Assembly (NCBI RefSeq): GCF_024807945.1
Contig: NZ_JANUFD010000017.1
Location: forward strand, 124,001-188,000
Direction: 5' to 3'
From: Pseudomonas sp. JUb42
GTDB taxonomy: Bacteria > Pseudomonadota > Gammaproteobacteria > Pseudomonadales > Pseudomonadaceae
Length of the DNA: 64,000 bases
Shown: positions 1 through 7,701 of the stretch, one piece after another
How the letters are laid out: the number at the start of each line of letters is the position of its first letter
How positions within the stretch are numbered: position 1 is the first letter of the stretch
Program-made: the position numbers and the translations under genes
Notes under the pieces: generated by a model
What the model was told of the DNA's origin: nothing
Seen by the model: only the letters and a program-made list of their open reading frames with translations
Databases searched by the model: none

Positions 1-325
1 CCATGATCAGTTTCTTGCGCCCGGTGGCCTTGACGGCCTCGACCAGCTTCTTGTCTTCCCAGGAGTTCATGGAAGTGCGTTCGATGGGCTGATGATCCGG
101 GAACACGCTGAGCAGTTCTGGCCAGATATAGCCGCTGAAGCTCTCGGTCTCCACCGATGTCAGGATGGTCGGCACGTTAAAGATCTTCGCCGACTTGGCC
201 AGGGCCACGGTGTTGTTCTTCAGGGTCTGGCGGTCGATGGACTGCACTCCGAAGGACATCTGTGGCTGATGATCGATCAGGATCAGGGCGGAGTTGGTCG
301 GGTTCAGCAGTTCGCGAATAGACAT
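1..325 (-). CDS. Isochorismatase-family hydrolase (YcaC-like), C-terminus beyond window
   Basis: The gene reads out of the left edge, so only about 108 N-terminal residues are visible, beginning MSIRELLNPTNSALILIDHQ. The LIDHQ segment carries the usual catalytic Asp (about residue 18) of the cysteine-hydrolase/isochorismatase fold, and the following helix and 'TILTSVETESF' strand match YcaC-type members. These enzymes hydrolyse amide or vinyl-ether bonds, but the true substrate of this subgroup is unknown. The nucleophilic Cys would lie beyond the window. It is transcribed away from a LysR gene that starts at 484, with a shared 158-bp intergenic region, so it is the likely target of that regulator. 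Confidence 0.85.
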   Translation of the reverse strand, partial: MSIRELLNPTNSALILIDHQPQMSFGVQSIDRQTLKNNTVALAKSAKIFNVPTILTSVETESFSGYIWPELLSVFPDHQPIERTSMNSWEDKKLVEAVKATGRKKLIM

Positions 326-445
326 GTGGAGTTCCTTTTGACAGTCGGTCTTGAGTTGAATCATCGGGTTGGCTCGCTTCAGCGCTTGCTGTGCTTGCCG
401 GCTTGGAAACAACTTTAGGGCCTCGCCATATTCGAAACAATTCCA

Positions 446-469
446 TAGAATCGGGAATCATTGATTCTA
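446..469. promoter_or_regulatory. Inverted repeat between isochorismatase gene and LysR gene
   Basis: TAGAATC (446-452) and GATTCTA (463-469) form a perfect 7-bp inverted repeat with a 10-bp spacer, just upstream of the LysR start. Size and position suit a LysR recognition site controlling the divergent pair; that role is inferred. Confidence 0.4.
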
Positions 470-483
470 AAAAAGGGACAGTC

Positions 484-1371
484 ATGGATCGCATTGAATG
501 CATGCGCGCCTTCGTCGCCACCGTGGGCGCCAATGGCTTTGCCGCCGCAGCCCGGGCCATGGGCCTGCCGCGCTCGAAAGTGAGCAAGCAGATCCAGGCC
601 CTGGAAGAAGCCATCGGCGTGCAACTGCTGCAACGCACCACTCGCAGCCTGCATCTGACTGAAGCCGGGGTGGAATACTACGAAGCAGCACGGGAAGTCA
701 TTGCTTCGGTTGACGAAGCCGAACAGCGTGCGCGCAATGGCGTCGGAGAGTTGCGCGGAGTGCTGCGAGTCAATGCGCCGATGTCTTTTGGCCTGCGGCG
801 CCTGGGGCGGCTGATTCCGCTGTTTCATCAGCAGCATCCGAATATCGAGTTGCAACTGGTGCTCAGCGACCAGCAGGTCGATCCGGTGCGCGGCGGTTTC
901 GACGTGACCATCCGTATCGCCAGCATGCCCGACTCGTCCCTGATCGCGCGCCTACTGGCCCCGGCGCCGCGGATCATGGTGGCGTCCCCGGCGTATCTGG
1001 AGCGCGCCGGTGTACCGCAATCACCCAGCGACCTTGCCCTGCACCAATGCCTGAACTACGGCTACCTGCAAAGCGGCGTCAGCCTGCAACTCAGCAATGG
1101 CAAGGAAACCCAGCGCGTCCACGTCAACGGCCCGCTGCACGCCAATAACGGCGACCTGCTGGCCCAGGCGGCAGAGGGCGGCATGGGCATTGCCCTGCTG
1201 CCGGACTTCATTGTCGAAGACGCCCTGGCAGCCGGGCGCCTGGTGCCGGTGCTGTGCGAATGGCAGGCGCCGCCGATCACCATCAATGCGGTTTATCCTT
1301 CGGCGCGCCGGGTGCCACAAAAAACCCGGGCCTTCATTGAATTTCTGGTTCAGTCGCTGTCTACGTCGTAG
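484..1371 (+). CDS. LysR-family transcriptional regulator
   Basis: A 295-residue LysR regulator. The N-terminal winged helix-turn-helix reads 'FVATVGANGFAAAARAMGLPRSKVSKQIQALEE' in two parts around residues 8-42, followed by 'GVQLLQRTTRSLHLTEAG', both diagnostic. The rest is the periplasmic-binding-protein-like effector domain. I chose ATG 484 (MDRIECMRAF), because a longer open frame from 391 adds residues that do not fit the family. Wording such as RTTRSLHLTEAG places it in the large CrgA-like/DUF-regulating subgroup often paired with small redox or hydrolase genes. It is divergent from the isochorismatase-family gene and probably controls it and itself. The effector is unknown. Confidence 0.9.
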   Translation: MDRIECMRAFVATVGANGFAAAARAMGLPRSKVSKQIQALEEAIGVQLLQRTTRSLHLTEAGVEYYEAAREVIASVDEAEQRARNGVGELRGVLRVNAPMSFGLRRLGRLIPLFHQQHPNIELQLVLSDQQVDPVRGGFDVTIRIASMPDSSLIARLLAPAPRIMVASPAYLERAGVPQSPSDLALHQCLNYGYLQSGVSLQLSNGKETQRVHVNGPLHANNGDLLAQAAEGGMGIALLPDFIVEDALAAGRLVPVLCEWQAPPITINAVYPSARRVPQKTRAFIEFLVQSLSTS

Positions 1372-1391
1372 GGGATTTTGCCCCTCCTGCA

Positions 1392-1455
1392 GGAGCTGCC
1401 GAAGGCTGCGAACCGGGCTATCTGACGCACCGCCTTCGCAGCCTTCGGCAGCTCC
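1392..1455. repeat. REP doublet, family B
   Basis: Perfect 21-bp arms GGAGCTGCCGAAGGCTGCGAA (1392-1412) and its complement (1435-1455) around 22 bp. It lies just after the LysR stop and may also act as a transcript end. The same family recurs at 20691 and 31251. Confidence 0.85.
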
Positions 1456-1509
1456 AACAATTGGTAAACGCCACCCCGCCCCATCATCTGCCCTGGTAAA
1501 GGAATCCCT

Positions 1510-2244
1510 ATGCGCCGCGTTGTAGTATTGGCCCTGTTTTGCCTGCCCGCCCTCGCCTTCGCCGATTGCGAAGCGCAGATGCCCAAATGGGCCAAGACGC
1601 TGCACCCGGCCCTGACCTTCGATGCCGGGCACTCCATGTGCAAAGTGTCTCCGGCCGACGCCAGTCGCACCCTGGCAGCGTTGACCTTCGTCGAAGAAGG
1701 CGATGCCGACGGTGACGCCACCTACGGTCTGGAAGTACTCAGCGCCGACACCGCAAGCGGCGCCATCAAGAGTCATGTCTATCAAAGCGGCGCGATCAAC
1801 TCCGATGCCGTCCAGTTTCGCAGCCTGAGCCTGGACACCGCCCGCTACCAACTGGCGCCCGGCGTTCGCGCCTTTGGCGTGCGCATGGACTACACCGGTT
1901 CGTCCCGGGTCAACCCGTACGAGGCCACTGCGCTGAACCTGTACGTCGAGGAAGGTCAGAAAATCCGCAAGGTCCTCAACAATCTGAAGATCGACGAAAG
2001 CAACGGCGAATGGGACGGCAATTGCGCAGGTGATTTCTCGGCCAGCCACCGCACCTTGTCCATCGGCAAGACCGCCAACAAGGGCTTCGCGACACTGGTG
2101 CTGGACAGCAAAACCGTCGATTCGCACAGCGTGGCCAAGGGTGACGACTGCGATCAGAAGGAAGACCCGCCCGTACTGAAGAAGACCGAACTCAGCTACA
2201 ACGGCCAACAATACGACGTACCCGAAGAGTTGAATTTCCAATGA
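1510..2244 (+). CDS. Secreted protein of unknown function
   Basis: A 244-residue protein with a clear signal peptide (MRRVVVLALFCLPALAFA, then DCEAQ), so it is probably periplasmic. The mature part has several Cys residues (for example DCEAQ, SMCKV, GNCAGDF, DDCDQ) that could form disulfides. I recognise no catalytic motif; composition suggests a beta-rich fold. It overlaps the next gene by 4 bp (ATGA), so the two are translationally coupled and probably act in the same process. No function is assigned. Confidence 0.75.
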   Translation: MRRVVVLALFCLPALAFADCEAQMPKWAKTLHPALTFDAGHSMCKVSPADASRTLAALTFVEEGDADGDATYGLEVLSADTASGAIKSHVYQSGAINSDAVQFRSLSLDTARYQLAPGVRAFGVRMDYTGSSRVNPYEATALNLYVEEGQKIRKVLNNLKIDESNGEWDGNCAGDFSASHRTLSIGKTANKGFATLVLDSKTVDSHSVAKGDDCDQKEDPPVLKKTELSYNGQQYDVPEELNFQ

Positions 2245-3134
2245 TGGCCAGCAAACCCCGCGTCGCCCTGCTCGCCCTGATATTGGCCTGCGCCAGTTTT
2301 ACCGCCCTCGCCGATGATGATGGCGACGCCGATCCAACCGCCAAGCTCATCAAGAGCATGGGCTTCAACGTCGCACCGGGCATCAAGGCCAGCGTCAAGC
2401 AGACCGATCTGAACACTCTGATCGTCAGCATCGACAAGGGGGCTCCCCAGACCCTGAGCGTACCGTTCGACGATGTCGGCTCGCAGCCTCGCCTGCAAAT
2501 CGAAGACTTCAATTTCGATGGTCACAAGGATCTGGCCTGGGTCATGCCGGTGGGCATGGTCAATGAAACCACGCAGATTTTCCTCTATGACGCCGCCAGC
2601 AAGCAGTTCAAACCACTGCAACTGCCCAGCGACGACGGCAAGCCCCAGGGCAACTGCGACGCCATGTCGGCGGTCACCGTGGACGCCAGGCAGAAGACCC
2701 TGAGCAGCGCCTGCCGCAGCGGGCCGATCTGGTTCACCGACGCCTACCGCTTTGCCCTCTCCGGCCAGATCTACCTGTATCAACGCCAGGAAACCCTGCC
2801 GATGCAGATCGTCACCGAAGACCCGGACGGCGCCCCGGCCTGGGAGATCAGCAGCTTCGACGCCGACGGCAAGCGCATCGAAAAACACCTCACCGCCTAT
2901 GGCGGCGGCAAGGCCACGCTGAAGGTGCCGATCGACCGGCTGGCACTGCATGACACGCCCGACACCACACCGTCGAAACGCTATCTGATCAAAAACGACC
3001 GGGTGGAACTCAGCGGCATCAGCGACGACCAACAGTGGCTCAAAGTGCTGTACCGCAACGCGAAGAAAGGCGTGATCGAAGGCTGGATTTCAGCGGCTGA
3101 GCTGAACCCTGAAGATGCGAGCAGCGAGCAATGA
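2241..3134 (+). CDS. Secreted XAC2610/VCBS-like protein with C-terminal SH3-like domain
   Basis: A 297-residue protein with an N-terminal signal peptide (KPRVALLALILACASFTALA). Around residues 85-100 it has 'FNFDGHKDLAWVMPVG', the Asp-rich calcium-binding-like turn of FG-GAP/VCBS and XAC2610-type proteins. The last 50 residues (KRYLIKNDRVELSGISDDQQ... GVIEGWISAAEL) look like a bacterial SH3 domain, which often binds cell-wall material. It starts inside the stop of the upstream secreted gene (4-bp overlap), so the pair is an operon. ATG 2244 is an alternative start. A periplasmic role is inferred; a specific function is not known. Confidence 0.75.
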   Translation: MMASKPRVALLALILACASFTALADDDGDADPTAKLIKSMGFNVAPGIKASVKQTDLNTLIVSIDKGAPQTLSVPFDDVGSQPRLQIEDFNFDGHKDLAWVMPVGMVNETTQIFLYDAASKQFKPLQLPSDDGKPQGNCDAMSAVTVDARQKTLSSACRSGPIWFTDAYRFALSGQIYLYQRQETLPMQIVTEDPDGAPAWEISSFDADGKRIEKHLTAYGGGKATLKVPIDRLALHDTPDTTPSKRYLIKNDRVELSGISDDQQWLKVLYRNAKKGVIEGWISAAELNPEDASSEQ

Positions 3135-3163
3135 CTGCGGCCATTGGCCAGCAACCTGCTGAT

Positions 3164-3199
3164 TTGACAAGGCGGGCGCATTTCCCTAGATTTGCGCCC
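3164..3199 (+). promoter_or_regulatory. Strong sigma70-like promoter with overlapping inverted repeat
   Basis: TTGACA (3164-3169), a 17-bp spacer, and TAGATT (3187-3192) form a near-consensus promoter for the gene at 3277. GGGCGCA (3174-3180) and TGCGCCC (3193-3199) form a perfect 7-bp inverted repeat that spans the -10 box, as a repressor operator would. Confidence 0.6.
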
Positions 3200-3276
3200 C
3201 TCCTGAATATGGCCTCTGCCGCGTTGCCCAACTCATTCAGTTCAACCAATTCAGTCAAAGTTTTAGTGGATTAATA

Positions 3277-3981
3277 ATGCAAAACGCCCCGACCGAAACC
3301 ACCGTTAATCCTGCGTCGTCGAAAACCGAATACGAAAACGCCATGCACCTGTCCCAGCATGTCGCCCCGGCCAAGACCATTGCCGAAATGGTCCTGGACG
3401 CCTTCCAGACCTCCCGGGAAAGCGACCAGATCCGCGATCTGCGCGCCGCCATCCGTGCCGCCAACGACGAGCATGACGATGACAAGGCCTACGAATTGAT
3501 GGGCCAGCTCAAGCAACTCAAGGATGTCGAGGCCGCCAACAGCGCCGCCCTTGAAGACCTGAGCCAGCGCTACCCGATCCAGTCGATCCTGGCCAGTTTC
3601 AAGGACGATCCGGCGTTCCAGGAACTGATCTACGGCCTGGCCCTGAAAGTGCTCAACCACACTCATCAGGCAATCAAGGAACCCGCCGGCGGCAAGAGCA
3701 AGGCGTCACGGCCGAAGAAGGAAAACGAAGTCTTCACCCTGACCAAGGGCGAGGAAGTCATCAGCGTGACTCTCAAGTCGGCGCGCGCCAAGCCCCTGGC
3801 GGACCGCAGCGTGTTCGAGTTCCTCGGTTTCAACTTCATCGGCGAAGACGATCAGGCCGAACTGGAAACCCCGACCTTCACCGACAACACCGGCGCCGAA
3901 CACCCGGCAACCCTGAAAAACATCATTACCGCGATTCAGCAGCAGACCGCGTTTGAAGGGTACGGAGCGATTCAGCAGTAA
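3277..3981 (+). CDS. Conserved hypothetical protein, cytosolic, helical N-half
   Basis: A 234-residue protein without signal peptide or membrane segment. Residues about 20-130 are rich in Ala, Glu, Asp and Lys in helical patterns (for example RDLRAAIRAANDEHDDDKAY and YELMGQLKQLKDVEAANSA), so a coiled or helical-bundle region is likely. A short Lys-rich linker (GGKSKASRPKKEN) leads to a C-terminal beta-rich part (about 145-234). I do not recognise the family. It has its own strong promoter 80 bp upstream and is followed by a REP doublet, so it appears to be a single-gene unit. The strong promoter suggests an abundant protein. Confidence 0.75.
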   Translation: MQNAPTETTVNPASSKTEYENAMHLSQHVAPAKTIAEMVLDAFQTSRESDQIRDLRAAIRAANDEHDDDKAYELMGQLKQLKDVEAANSAALEDLSQRYPIQSILASFKDDPAFQELIYGLALKVLNHTHQAIKEPAGGKSKASRPKKENEVFTLTKGEEVISVTLKSARAKPLADRSVFEFLGFNFIGEDDQAELETPTFTDNTGAEHPATLKNIITAIQQQTAFEGYGAIQQ

Positions 3982-3991
3982 AGAGGACTAG

Positions 3992-4084
3992 TGTGGGAGC
4001 CGCCTTGGTGGCGATCGATTGCGAAGCGCTCGCAAAGGCGTCGGTGACTGATCTGGCCCCATCGCCAGCAAGCCGGCTCCCACA
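3992..4084. repeat. REP doublet, family C
   Basis: TGTGGGAGCCGCCTTGGTGG at the left and the complement of TGTGGGAGCCGGCTTGCTGG at the right are imperfect inverted arms. The copy at 54657 shares both arms and much of the centre. It sits between convergent genes. Confidence 0.8.
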
Positions 4085-4118
4085 AGTTCTGTGACAGCCG
4101 CTCGCCCTGCTACCGCTG

Positions 4119-4514
4119 TTACCCCTCCAAAGACTCCACCCCCACCTCATCCCAAATCTCCTCGGCCAGATGAAACGATGCATTGGCCGCCGGAATGCCG
4201 CAGTAGATCGCGCTCTGCATCAGTACCTCCTTGATCTCGTCCCGGGTCACGCCGTTGTTTTTCGCAGCCTTGAGATGCAGGCGCAGTTCGCCTTCGCGGT
4301 TCATGCCGATCAGCATGGCGATGGTGATCAGGCTGCGGGTATGGCGCGGCAGGCCGGGACGGGTCCAGATATCGCCCCAGGCGTGACGAGTGATCATTTC
4401 CTGAAACTCTTCGTTGAATGGCGTGAGTTTCTTCAGACTGTTATCGACATGGGTATCACCCAGCACTGCCCGGCGTACCTGCATGCCGGCGGCGTAGCGT
4501 TGGTCTTCGTTCAT
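4119..4514 (-). CDS. pcaC: 4-carboxymuconolactone decarboxylase
   Basis: A 131-residue member of the AhpD/CMD fold, close to the usual 130 residues of stand-alone PcaC. It converts 4-carboxymuconolactone to 3-oxoadipate enol-lactone in the protocatechuate branch of the beta-ketoadipate pathway. Family-typical stretches are 'DNSLKKLTPFNEEFQEMITR', 'AWGDIWTRPGLPRHTRSLIT' and 'IYCGIPAANASFHLAEEIW'. Its start overlaps the pcaB stop by 4 bp, so it is translationally coupled to pcaB. In the common Pseudomonas order pcaB-pcaD-pcaC the lactonase gene pcaD lies between them; here it is absent. Confidence 0.95.
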   Translation of the reverse strand: MNEDQRYAAGMQVRRAVLGDTHVDNSLKKLTPFNEEFQEMITRHAWGDIWTRPGLPRHTRSLITIAMLIGMNREGELRLHLKAAKNNGVTRDEIKEVLMQSAIYCGIPAANASFHLAEEIWDEVGVESLEG

Positions 4515-5881
4515 GCGGCATTCCCCTTGAAATATTCATGTTCAGCCACGGCGCGCTCGACCCACTGACGGGACTGGCCGAGGTAATGGGCCGGATCGAG
4601 CAAGCGATCCAGTTGCTCTGGCGAGAGTTGTGCGCTGACGTCAGTGCTCTGCCCCAGGACTTCGCGCAGATGCGCGCCCTGCTCCACCGCCTGGCGACAG
4701 CATTGTTCGACCAGATGATGGGCGGCATCCCGGCCGATCAACCGGGCCAGGGCGATGCTTACAGCTTCGGCCAGCAGCAGGCCACGGGTGGTATCGAGGT
4801 TGTCGCGCATGCGTCGGGCATCGACCTGCAGCTCGGGCAGTGCCTGCAAGGCCTGATACAACGATCCGGAAATCAGGCAGCACAACTCCGGCAGCGTCTC
4901 CCACTCGGCATGCCACAGGCCCAGGCTGCGTTCGTGCTCCTGGGGCATTGCCGCAAACATGGTGGCAACCAGCCCGGGCGCACGGGTTGCGGCGCCGATC
5001 ATCACTGCCGCGCCCACCGGGTTGCGTTTATGCGGCATGGTCGACGAGCCGCCTTTGCCCGGCGCCGAGGGTTCGAAGACTTCGCCGACTTCGGTTTGCA
5101 TAAGCAAGCTGATATCCCGGCCGACCTTGCCCAGACTGCCCGCGAGCATGCCCAGCAGACTGGCGAACTCCACCAGACGGTCGCGCTGGGTATGCCAGGG
5201 TTGCTCGGGCAGACTCAGTCGCAGCGTCTCGGCCAGGGCCTGGGCCACCGGTAACGCCAGTTCACCCAGCGCCGCCAGGCTGCCCGACGCGCCGCCGAAC
5301 TGCAGGCACAGCAGCCGCGGCTTCAACTCCTGCAAACGCTGACGATGACGGGTCAGCGCGCCCAGCCAACCAGCGATCTTCATGCCCAGGGTCACCGGGG
5401 TCGCCTGTTGCAGCCAGGTGCGCCCGGCCAGAGGCGTGTCGGCGTAACGCAGGGCCTGAGCGGCCATGACCTTGGTAAGTTGCTCGAGATCCTCCTCGAT
5501 CAGCCCGATGGCTTGGCGCAATTGCAGGATCAGGCCGCTGTCCATGACATCCTGGCTGGTCGCGCCCATATGCACATAACGCTCGGCCTGCGGATTGCGC
5601 GCTGCGACCAGTTGGCCGAGGGCCTTGACCAGTGGAATTGCCGAGTTGCCTGCGCTGCCAATGGCCACGCCCAGTGCCTGAAAATCAAATAGCTCGGCCC
5701 GGCAGGCCGCAGCGATATCAGCCACCAGCGCTTCAGGGATCAGCCCCGTACGCGCCTCGGCATGGGCCAGAGCGGCTTCGAAATCGAGCATGCCCTGCAC
5801 CCGCCCGGCATCGCAGAACACCTCACGCATGCTGGACTGAGTGAAGTAGCTGTCGAACAATTGATTGCTGGGTCGGTTCAT
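4511..5881 (-). CDS. pcaB: 3-carboxy-cis,cis-muconate cycloisomerase
   Basis: A 456-residue enzyme of the fumarase/aspartase superfamily, the normal size for PcaB. It lactonises 3-carboxy-cis,cis-muconate to 4-carboxymuconolactone. The signature loop GKGGSSTMPHKRNPVGA is present around residue 270, and the N-terminus 'NQLFDSYFTQSSMREVFCD' is typical. It is cytosolic and works as a homotetramer in known relatives. It is separated from pcaG by 160 bp that contain a REP doublet, and it overlaps pcaC by 4 bp. The REP between pcaG and pcaB could lower its expression relative to pcaHG. Confidence 0.96.
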   Translation of the reverse strand: MNRPSNQLFDSYFTQSSMREVFCDAGRVQGMLDFEAALAHAEARTGLIPEALVADIAAACRAELFDFQALGVAIGSAGNSAIPLVKALGQLVAARNPQAERYVHMGATSQDVMDSGLILQLRQAIGLIEEDLEQLTKVMAAQALRYADTPLAGRTWLQQATPVTLGMKIAGWLGALTRHRQRLQELKPRLLCLQFGGASGSLAALGELALPVAQALAETLRLSLPEQPWHTQRDRLVEFASLLGMLAGSLGKVGRDISLLMQTEVGEVFEPSAPGKGGSSTMPHKRNPVGAAVMIGAATRAPGLVATMFAAMPQEHERSLGLWHAEWETLPELCCLISGSLYQALQALPELQVDARRMRDNLDTTRGLLLAEAVSIALARLIGRDAAHHLVEQCCRQAVEQGAHLREVLGQSTDVSAQLSPEQLDRLLDPAHYLGQSRQWVERAVAEHEYFKGNAA

Positions 5882-5913
5882 TTCGTTGCTCTCATCAACC
5901 AGCGGACACCCCC

Positions 5914-6005
5914 TGTTGGAGCGAGGCTTGCCCGCGAAGAGGTCGGTGCATCCTATGATTTCTCGGTTTCACACATCGCTTTCGCGGGCAAGCCTCGCTC
6001 CAACA
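5914..6005. repeat. REP doublet, family D, inside the pca cluster
   Basis: Perfect 25-bp inverted arms (TGTTGGAGCGAGGCTTGCCC... at 5914-5938, complement at 5981-6005) with a 42-bp centre. It lies between pcaG and pcaB, which are otherwise a natural operon. The related copy is at 27893. Confidence 0.9.
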
Positions 6006-6041
6006 AGATCGCGTATTCAGCGAGAACCCTGCGGGACAGCC

Positions 6042-6629
6042 TCAGAAATCGAAGAAAACGGTTTCGCTCGCACCCTGCATATGAATATCGAAACGATAGG
6101 CCAGTTGCCCATCCACCTCGCAACGCCGCGCTACCAGGGTTTCCCGGCGTGCCGGTTGTTCGATCAGGTTGAGCACCGGGTCGGCGGCATTGGGCTGTGC
6201 CTGATCGTCGAAATACAGGCGGGTGTGCAGGTGGATATTGATGCCACGGGCAAACAGCGACAGGTTGATATGCGCGGCGCCGTTGTTGACCGGGCCGGGC
6301 TTGATGGTCTTCAAGGTCCACAGGCCATCGTCGCCCGTGGCGGTGCGGCCGAAGCCGTTGAAGAGTTTGTCGGGGTCATAGGCCGGGTCGTAGACCCCGT
6401 TATGATCGGCCTGCCAGAACTCGAGGAAGGCATCGCGAATCAGGTGGCCATTGCCGTCGTAGACATTGCCCAGCAGCAGAATATGTTCACCGGGCGCGCC
6501 GGATTTGGCCATCTCGTTCCAGATTTCCAGCTCACGGGGCGGGTTGCCGGCAGTCTCCAGGGCCAGGCCGATATGCACATAAGGGCCGGCCGTCTGCGAC
6601 GGGGTTTCCATCAAGAGTTGAACGGGCAT
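6042..6629 (-). CDS. pcaG: Protocatechuate 3,4-dioxygenase, alpha subunit
   Basis: A 195-residue intradiol dioxygenase alpha chain. Together with PcaH it opens protocatechuate to 3-carboxy-cis,cis-muconate using Fe(III) and O2. The start 'MPVQLLMETPSQTAGPYVHIG' is characteristic, as is the beta-sandwich segment 'GAPGEHILLLGNVYDGNG' and 'AHINLSLFARGINIHLHTRLYF'. The alpha chain lacks a working iron site of its own in known enzymes. I chose ATG 6629; a longer frame upstream overlaps pcaH and lacks family similarity. It follows pcaH after 10 bp, so the two are cotranscribed and probably made in equal amounts. Confidence 0.96.
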   Translation of the reverse strand: MPVQLLMETPSQTAGPYVHIGLALETAGNPPRELEIWNEMAKSGAPGEHILLLGNVYDGNGHLIRDAFLEFWQADHNGVYDPAYDPDKLFNGFGRTATGDDGLWTLKTIKPGPVNNGAAHINLSLFARGINIHLHTRLYFDDQAQPNAADPVLNLIEQPARRETLVARRCEVDGQLAYRFDIHMQGASETVFFDF

Positions 6630-6639
6630 GGGGCAGTCC

Positions 6640-7359
6640 TCAGCGGTTTTCGAAGTGGGTCTGGCGCTGGCCGCGCAGCACGATATCAAAGCGATAAGCC
6701 AGGCTGTCCATGGGGTTGGCCATGCTCATGTCGAGCCGGGCGATCAGGCTCTGCACCGCGTCCGGGTTGGCGATGGACTTGACGATCGGGCACAGCGGGA
6801 TCAGCGGGTCGCCTTCGAAATACAACTGGGTGATCAGGCGCGTGGCGATGGACGGGCCGCTGATGGACACGTGGATATGCGCCGGGCGCCAGTCGTTGGG
6901 GCCGTTGCGCCAAGGGTATGGACCGGGTTTGACGGTACGGAAACTGTAGTTGCCGTCGCGGTCGGTCAGGGTCCGGCCGACACCGCCGAAATTCGGGTCC
7001 AGGGGCGCCAGGTAGGCATCGCGCTTGTGCCGATAGCGACCACCGGCATTGGCCTGCCACATCTCTACGAGGGTATGGGGGACCGGCTTGCCATATTGAT
7101 CACAGACGCGCCCCACCAGAATGATCCGCTCACCCACCGGCAGGCCGCCGTGGTTGAAGTTCAGCAGCAGGTCGTTGTCGTGTCGGCCGAGTTTGAGCTG
7201 GGAAAAGTCCGGGCCGCTGCTTTCGCTGGCCGATTGCGGGATGCTGACCAGCGCCTGGCGCGGCGAGCGGAGGATAGAAGTCTTGTAGTCAGGCGTCAGG
7301 GCTTTGGGGTGCCAGTTGCGATCACGAATGACAAAGCGACTGTGGTTCGCTTCAGACAT
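6640..7359 (-). CDS. pcaH: Protocatechuate 3,4-dioxygenase, beta subunit
   Basis: A 239-residue beta chain, the iron-bearing subunit. The expected Fe(III) ligands are visible: a Tyr in 'GRYRHKRDAYLAPLDPNFGG', a Tyr in 'GPYPWRN' and the paired His of 'PAHIHVSISG'. It is the first structural gene of the pca set. The 342-bp region upstream (7360-7701) holds no gene; it contains a PcaQ-box-like element at 7450-7465 and a REP doublet. The gene is thus likely activated by the PcaQ-type LysR protein encoded just upstream on the same strand. Confidence 0.96.
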   Translation of the reverse strand: MSEANHSRFVIRDRNWHPKALTPDYKTSILRSPRQALVSIPQSASESSGPDFSQLKLGRHDNDLLLNFNHGGLPVGERIILVGRVCDQYGKPVPHTLVEMWQANAGGRYRHKRDAYLAPLDPNFGGVGRTLTDRDGNYSFRTVKPGPYPWRNGPNDWRPAHIHVSISGPSIATRLITQLYFEGDPLIPLCPIVKSIANPDAVQSLIARLDMSMANPMDSLAYRFDIVLRGQRQTHFENR

Positions 7360-7449
7360 GATGTTCTCCGTTTTTATAGTGTGGGCGTAGCTGCGGTGGA
7401 GTCTCCCGCGCCGGCCTCGTTACGAAAATTGAAATTAACCGTGATATCC

Positions 7450-7465
7450 ATATCCAAATGGTTAT
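7450..7465 (-). promoter_or_regulatory. PcaQ-box-like operator upstream of pcaH
   Basis: Read toward pcaH the element is ATAACC-ATTT-GGATAT, close to the ATAACC-N4-GGTTAA box that I recall for alphaproteobacterial PcaQ. It lies 90 bp upstream of the pcaH start, a usual distance for a LysR activator site. A second related segment (TTAACC... at 7436) adjoins it. Confidence 0.55.
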
Positions 7466-7557
7466 GGGTTAATGCGATTTACCTTGTGGGAGATCCCGCC
7501 CCGTCTGCAACGGCGCGCTGTCACGCAGCAAACACTAACCGGGCAGGGAGCAAATCT

Positions 7558-7649
7558 TGTGGGAGCGAATTTATTCGCGAAGAGGTCGGTACATTCGACG
7601 CATCTGCATCGCCTGGAACACCGCCTTCGCGAATGAATTCGCTCCCACA
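7558..7649. repeat. REP doublet, family A
   Basis: Arms TGTGGGAGCGAATTTATTCG... (7558-7581) and TTCGCGAATGAATTCGCTCC... (7626-7649), nearly perfect complements. This is the most frequent family here (also 17031, 19262, 23231, 26607). It lies between the pcaQ stop and the pcaH promoter. Confidence 0.9.
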
Positions 7650-7701
7650 GAGTCTCTGTGATTCAGTAAGTTGCGCGTTGTTTGTGCTCCCACAAGACCT
7701 T

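Noticed and set aside
1021..2241. 406-residue minus-strand open frame
   Set aside because: It spans the end of the LysR gene, a REP and the secreted gene on the other strand, with no recognisable motif.
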